Below are positions 60,117 to 64,000 of a stretch of 64,000 bases of DNA, in pieces. Under the pieces are notes generated by a model. The model was not told the origin of the DNA. It saw only the letters and a program-made list of their open reading frames with translations, and searched no databases. The stretch spans positions 310,001 to 374,000 of the forward strand of contig CAVQJP010000023.1 in assembly GCA_963712825.1 (NCBI GenBank). Reading direction: 5' to 3'. Each line of letters opens with the position of its first letter. Position 1 is the first letter of the stretch. The position numbers were made by a program, and so were the translations under genes. The DNA comes from AP-15 sp963712825. GTDB lineage: Bacteria > Pseudomonadota > Alphaproteobacteria > ATCC43930 > CGMCC-115725.

Positions 60117-61015
60117 CAGCGACCCTCTTGCTTCCGGTTGCCGGCAGGCGCCGACACGGCGGCGACCTGAACGGCGCCGCCCCTCGTCTCGTTGTGGGCG
60201 AATTTCTTTTGGGCGCCGACCAGCCAGTCCTGGAAAGCCGGCTTTGACAGCGCGACGATCTTGATCGGCATAAAGGCGTGGTTGATGCCGCAGATCTGGT
60301 TGCACTCGCCGTAATAGGTGCCGACGCGGTCGACGTTGAACCAGCTTTCGTTGAGCCGGCCGATGATCGCGTATTCCTGCACGCCAAAGGACGGAATGAA
60401 CCAGCTGTGGATCACGTCGGTGCTGGTCACCAAGACCCGGATGTTGGTGTGGATCGGCACGACGAGCGGGTTGTCGACTTCGAGCAGACGCAGCTGGCCC
60501 GGCTTCAGGTCGGCCTGCTGGATGATGTTGCTGTCAAAGGCGAGGTCCTTCTGGTCCGGGTATTCATAGGACCAGTACCATTGGTGGCCGGTGACCTTGA
60601 TCGTCATGTCCGGGTGGGGGATCCGGTCCATGTAGTACATCAGCTTAAAGGACGGGATCGCGATGATGACCAGGATCAGCACCGGGACGACGGTCCACAG
60701 GATTTCAATGATCGGGTTGTGCGAGGTGCGCGACGGGACCGGGTTGCGGCGGTGGTTGAAGCGCAGAATGACGTAGAGCAGCAGCGCCATGACAAAGCCG
60801 GCGATCAGAAAGATCAGCACCAGCAACTCGTTATGGAACGCGTTCAGCCGGTCCTTGACCGGGGTGGCGGGGGGCTGCATGCCCATTTCCCAGGGCCGCG
60901 GCTGCGCCGCCCAGGCGACCGCCGCCAACGCCCCGGTGACGGCAACGGCGAGCGCCACCAGCAGCAGCACCCGCGCCATCCGCCGCCTTGTCAGGAAACC
61001 CCTCACCCGCACCAT
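60116..61015 (-). CDS. ctaC: Cytochrome c oxidase subunit II
   Basis: 299 residues from MVRVRGFLTRRRMARV; a GTG at 61042 adds nine residues. A signal sequence and two TMs are followed by the periplasmic cupredoxin domain. The CuA site is complete: TSTDVIHSWFIPSFG and YYGECNQICGINHAFMPI with Cys-x3-Cys-x3-His-x2-Met. WYWSYEYPDQ is the electron-entry region. It is the first gene of the cta run and is divergent from tldD. Confidence 0.97.
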   Translation of the reverse strand: MVRVRGFLTRRRMARVLLLVALAVAVTGALAAVAWAAQPRPWEMGMQPPATPVKDRLNAFHNELLVLIFLIAGFVMALLLYVILRFNHRRNPVPSRTSHNPIIEILWTVVPVLILVIIAIPSFKLMYYMDRIPHPDMTIKVTGHQWYWSYEYPDQKDLAFDSNIIQQADLKPGQLRLLEVDNPLVVPIHTNIRVLVTSTDVIHSWFIPSFGVQEYAIIGRLNESWFNVDRVGTYYGECNQICGINHAFMPIKIVALSKPAFQDWLVGAQKKFAHNETRGGAVQVAAVSAPAGNRKQEGR

Positions 61016-61042
61016 CTTCCGGCCGCCTTTGATCCGCCCCAC

Positions 61043-61342
61043 CCGGCCGATCGGCCGACCGCCTGCGGCGCGTTGCGCAACGAGCAGTCAGGCACGGCCA
61101 CCGGCCCCCGTTCCGCCCGACCCCGGCCGCACCCGGCGAGGCGCCAGGGCGTTGGCCACGCGGCGAAGTGGCGGCGACCCTACACCATCGCCGGGCCGCG
61201 TCACAACCGGCCTAACTTATTGCGGCAAGCCGCCGCAGCGCTCCGCCGAGCCGTCCGGAAGGCATCGCCGGCGCGGCACAATCGCGGCTTTCGCTTGGCC
61301 CCCGCGGCGACCATATTGACGACAGCACCAAGGGAGCAGCGG
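61043..61342. other. Divergent intergenic region between ctaC and tldD
   Basis: About 300 GC-rich bases that must hold the promoters for the cta run (minus) and for tldD (plus). I see no clear -10/-35 or palindromic site by eye and no gene. The AGGGAGCAGCGG before 61343 is the tldD ribosome binding site. Confidence 0.5.
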
Positions 61343-62773
61343 ATGACCGATCTCGCCATCAGCGACGCGTTGTTTTTCGAGCGCACCGGCATGGAGCCGG
61401 GCCGGGTCGAGGCGATTGTCGCCGAGGCGCTCGCCGGCATGGACGACGGTGAGTTGTATCTCGAATACAGCCAGTCCGAGAGCCTGGCGCTCGACGACGG
61501 GCGCATCAAAAGCGCCAGCTTCGACACCTCGCAGGGCTTTGGGCTGCGCGCCGTTGCCGGCGAAGCGGCCGGCTACGCGCATGCGTCCGAGATCTCCGAG
61601 GCGGCGATCCGCCGTGCCGCGGCGACGGTGCGGGCGGTGGCGAGCGGCTATTCGGGCACGATGGCCGGACCGCCTCCCGGCACCAACCGCAGCCTCTACA
61701 CCGACGCGAACCCGCTCGGTGTCGACCTCGGCGCCAAGACCCGGCTGCTGGCCGAGATCGACGCCTATGCCCGCAGCCGCGACCCGCGCGTCAAGCAGGT
61801 CATGGCGTCGCTCAGCGGGGTGTGGCAGGCGGTGCAGATCATCCGCGCCGACGGCCGCCGGGTCGCCGACATCCGGCCATTGGTGCGCATCGGCGTTTCG
61901 GTCGTCGTCGGCGAGGGCGACCGGATGGAGACCGGCTCCTCGGGCGCCGGCGGGCGGCTCGCCTACGAGCGCTTTCTCGATCCTGCGCACTGGCAGGAGC
62001 AGGTCGACGAGGCCTTGCGCCAGGCATTGGTAAATCTCGGTGCGGTGCCGGCACCGGCCGGCGAGATGGTCGTCGTGCTCGGCCCGGGTTGGCCCGGCGT
62101 CATGCTGCACGAAGCCGTCGGCCACGGCCTTGAAGGCGACTTCAACCGCAAGAAGACGTCGGCCTTTGCCGGCATGATCGGCCAGCGCGTCGCGAGCAAA
62201 GGGGTGACCGTCGTCGACGACGGCACCTTGCCCGACCGGCGCGGCTCGCTGACCGTCGACGACGAGGGCACGCCGACCAACTGCACCACGCTGATCGAGG
62301 ACGGCATTCTCAAGGGCTACATGCAGGACCGGATGAACGCGCGCCTGCTCGGCGCGGCGCCGACCGGCAACGGCCGCCGCCAGAGCTATGCCCACGCGCC
62401 GATGCCGCGGATGACCAACACCTACATGCTGGCCGGAGACCGCGACCCGCAGGAGATCATCGGCTCGGTCGGCCGCGGGCTCTACGCAGTCAATTTCGGC
62501 GGCGGCCAGGTCGACATCACCTCCGGCAAGTTCGTGTTCTCGGCGTCGGAAGCTTACCTGATCGAGAACGGGAAGGTCGGGCCCGCGGTCAAGGGCGCCA
62601 CCCTGATCGGCAACGGCCCCGACGCGCTGACCAAGGTCGCGATGATCGGCAACGACCTCGGGCTCGACCACGGCATCGGCACTTGCGGCAAGGACGGGCA
62701 GAGTGTGCCGGTCGGCGTAGGCCAGCCGACGTTGCGCATGGACGGGCTGACCGTCGGCGGCACCAGCGCCTAG
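61343..62773 (+). CDS. tldD: TldD-type metalloprotease (PmbA/TldD family)
   Basis: 476 residues. The catalytic HExxxH is His256-Glu257-x3-His261 in GVMLHEAVGHGLEGD. The C-terminus has the conserved FGGGQVDITSGKFVFSASEAYLIENG and IGNDLGLDHGIGTCGKDGQSVPVGVGQPTLRM. TldD/TldE cleaves small peptides such as modified RiPP precursors. Its place next to ctaC is common in alphaproteobacteria. tldE (pmbA) is not in the window. Confidence 0.96.
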   Translation: MTDLAISDALFFERTGMEPGRVEAIVAEALAGMDDGELYLEYSQSESLALDDGRIKSASFDTSQGFGLRAVAGEAAGYAHASEISEAAIRRAAATVRAVASGYSGTMAGPPPGTNRSLYTDANPLGVDLGAKTRLLAEIDAYARSRDPRVKQVMASLSGVWQAVQIIRADGRRVADIRPLVRIGVSVVVGEGDRMETGSSGAGGRLAYERFLDPAHWQEQVDEALRQALVNLGAVPAPAGEMVVVLGPGWPGVMLHEAVGHGLEGDFNRKKTSAFAGMIGQRVASKGVTVVDDGTLPDRRGSLTVDDEGTPTNCTTLIEDGILKGYMQDRMNARLLGAAPTGNGRRQSYAHAPMPRMTNTYMLAGDRDPQEIIGSVGRGLYAVNFGGGQVDITSGKFVFSASEAYLIENGKVGPAVKGATLIGNGPDALTKVAMIGNDLGLDHGIGTCGKDGQSVPVGVGQPTLRMDGLTVGGTSA

Positions 62774-62808
62774 GCGCGCCGCCAGGCGGCGTCAGCACCG
62801 GGGGGATC

Positions 62809-64000
62809 ATGCGGCTCATTCGCCGCGGATGGCTGCTGGCGCTCGCCATCCTGGCGGCGGGGCTGCCCACCGCCGGCGCCGCAGCCTGCACCGATATCGC
62901 GCGGGCGCCGACGACGCGGTGGTCGCTCGCCACAGACAACGGCGTCTCCTGGCTGGTGACGCCGTGCGGCCAGCCCTTCCTCAGCCTCGGGGTCAACGCC
63001 GTCGACGGCGGCTATCCCTATCGCGAGAAAGCCGGCAAAATCTATTATAGCTGGACCGCGTTTGCGCCGAGCCTGGAGGCGTGGGTCGAGACCGCCCGGC
63101 AGCGCCTCGCCGCCTGGGGGTTCAACAGCGCCGGCGGCTGGTCTTTGCCGCCGCAGCAATTGCAGGTGCCGACGATCGTCGACCTCGAGCTTGGCCGCGG
63201 CGCGCGCTTTCACTGGTTCGACCCGTTCGCCCCCGGCGCCGGCGCGCGGATGACGGCGCTCGCCCGCGAGCTCGTCGCACCTTATCGCCGCACGCCCTAT
63301 CGGATCGGCTACTTCTCCGACAACGAGGTCGGCTGGTGGGCCGGCGCCTTGTTTGTCTTTTATTCGATGAAGCCGGGCAATTCGGCGACGAAACAGCGCT
63401 GGGTCGAGACCCTGCGCAAGCATTATGCCGATAGCTGGACACGCTTCACCGCCGATTTCCTGCCGCCATCCGGGGTCAATTCATGGGCCGGGCTGCTCGC
63501 CGCGACCCAAATGACGCGGATGCGGCCCGGCGGCGCCGGCATTCATGTCGTGCGCGAATGGTGCGGCGTCGTCGCTCGCCACTATTACGCGTTGGCGGCG
63601 CGCGCGATCCACGCCGCCGACCCCGACGCGCTCTATTTCGGCGACCGTCTGCCGATCTATTACGACCCGGCGGCGGTCAGGGCGATGGCGCCTTATGTCG
63701 ACGCGATCGCGACCAACTACAATGTCGACAGCAGCGACGGCTGGGTCGCCGACTATTACTTCGACGGGCTGCGCAAATTGTCGGGCGGCAAGCCGGTGCT
63801 GGTCTCCGAATGGTTTTTCGCGGCCCGCCACAACCGCACCGGCAACCTCAACAACGGTCATCTGATGACGGTCGACACCCAGGCCGAGCGGGCGGCGGGG
63901 GCGGCGGCGGCGACCGAGAACTTTGCCGCGATCCCGGAATTGGTCGGCGCCCACTGGTTCCAGTATTACGATCATCCGAAGGGCGGCCGTCCGGACGGCG
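62809..64000 (+). CDS. Exported GH-A clan glycoside hydrolase (agarase-like), 3' end outside window
   Basis: At least 397 residues, still open at the window end. A signal peptide (GWLLALAILAAGLPTAGAAAC) leads to a TIM-barrel domain. The acid/base is probably Glu173 in YRIGYFSDNEVGWWAG and the nucleophile Glu334 in KPVLVSEWFFAARHN, the two-glutamate layout of clan A families such as GH50, GH86 and GH42. VDAIATNYNVDS is a typical strand before the nucleophile. The substrate is unknown; alpha- and beta-agarases and related galactosidases share this text. It starts 35 bases after tldD. Confidence 0.8.
   Translation, partial: MRLIRRGWLLALAILAAGLPTAGAAACTDIARAPTTRWSLATDNGVSWLVTPCGQPFLSLGVNAVDGGYPYREKAGKIYYSWTAFAPSLEAWVETARQRLAAWGFNSAGGWSLPPQQLQVPTIVDLELGRGARFHWFDPFAPGAGARMTALARELVAPYRRTPYRIGYFSDNEVGWWAGALFVFYSMKPGNSATKQRWVETLRKHYADSWTRFTADFLPPSGVNSWAGLLAATQMTRMRPGGAGIHVVREWCGVVARHYYALAARAIHAADPDALYFGDRLPIYYDPAAVRAMAPYVDAIATNYNVDSSDGWVADYYFDGLRKLSGGKPVLVSEWFFAARHNRTGNLNNGHLMTVDTQAERAAGAAAATENFAAIPELVGAHWFQYYDHPKGGRPDG

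Noticed and set aside
1..64000. tRNA genes, rRNA genes, CRISPR arrays, insertion sequences or prophage
   Set aside because: I looked for cloverleaf-like segments, spaced direct repeats, and transposase or integrase motifs and found none that I could support.

Overview
The window is high-GC DNA (visibly well above 60% G+C almost throughout) that is densely packed with genes. Several features point to an alphaproteobacterium: the cytochrome c oxidase cluster ctaC-ctaD-ctaB-coxF-ctaG-ctaE-DUF983-SURF1 with tldD divergent to it, a gatCA/gatB tRNA amidotransferase locus, DUF1127 proteins, and short palindromic repeats of the kind common in Hyphomicrobiales and Rhodospirillales chromosomes. The order cannot be fixed from this sequence. 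Nothing looks like a plasmid, prophage or insertion sequence, and I found no tRNA, rRNA or CRISPR array.

Layout. 0.3-8.9 kb: a slipin, RuvX, GatC/GatA, a small AT-richer orphan gene, GatB, IlvD and two small envelope proteins. 8.9-16 kb: a DMT permease, a glutathione transferase, an HpaI-type aldolase, an unusual HAD-phosphatase/P-loop ATPase fusion and a lone molybdenum hydroxylase large subunit. 16-23.5 kb: a hybrid histidine kinase followed by a complete branched-chain amino-acid-type ABC transporter, interrupted by a palindromic repeat. 23.6-29.3 kb: bacterioferritin with its ferredoxin, a flavin-dependent oxidoreductase, and a LysR regulator divergent from an EmrAB-type efflux pair. 29.5-31 kb: a fumarase/adenylosuccinate lyase superfamily enzyme.

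31.4-37.3 kb holds the most interesting locus. It is a tightly overlapped minus-strand operon coding DUF1445 and DUF4392 (the two halves of eukaryotic D-glutamate cyclase), MurL (UDP-MurNAc-L-Ala-L-Glu epimerase), a MurD2-type ligase, a small lipoprotein and an MFS carrier. Together they look like a D-glutamate module: MurD2 adds L-Glu, MurL inverts it in place, and the cyclase pair would act on free D-glutamate.

37.4-50.6 kb: an SMR exporter, an otsA-glk-small protein operon, phenylalanine hydroxylase, an N-formylglutamate amidohydrolase, an aldo/keto reductase, two more luciferase-like oxidoreductases, an SDR lacking the usual Tyr/Lys pair, a GcvA-like regulator, DUF1127 with a coupled micro-ORF, and a CmcJ/NvfI dioxygenase-like protein. 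50.9-61 kb: one long minus-strand run that joins cytochrome oxidase structural and assembly genes to an M32 carboxypeptidase and the ergothioneine genes egtB and egtD. 61.3-64 kb: TldD and the first part of an exported glycoside hydrolase cut off by the window end.

Many neighbours overlap by 1-4 bases (ATGA, GTGA or TGATG), so translational coupling is the main operon evidence. At least three families of palindromic intergenic repeats are scattered through the gaps.
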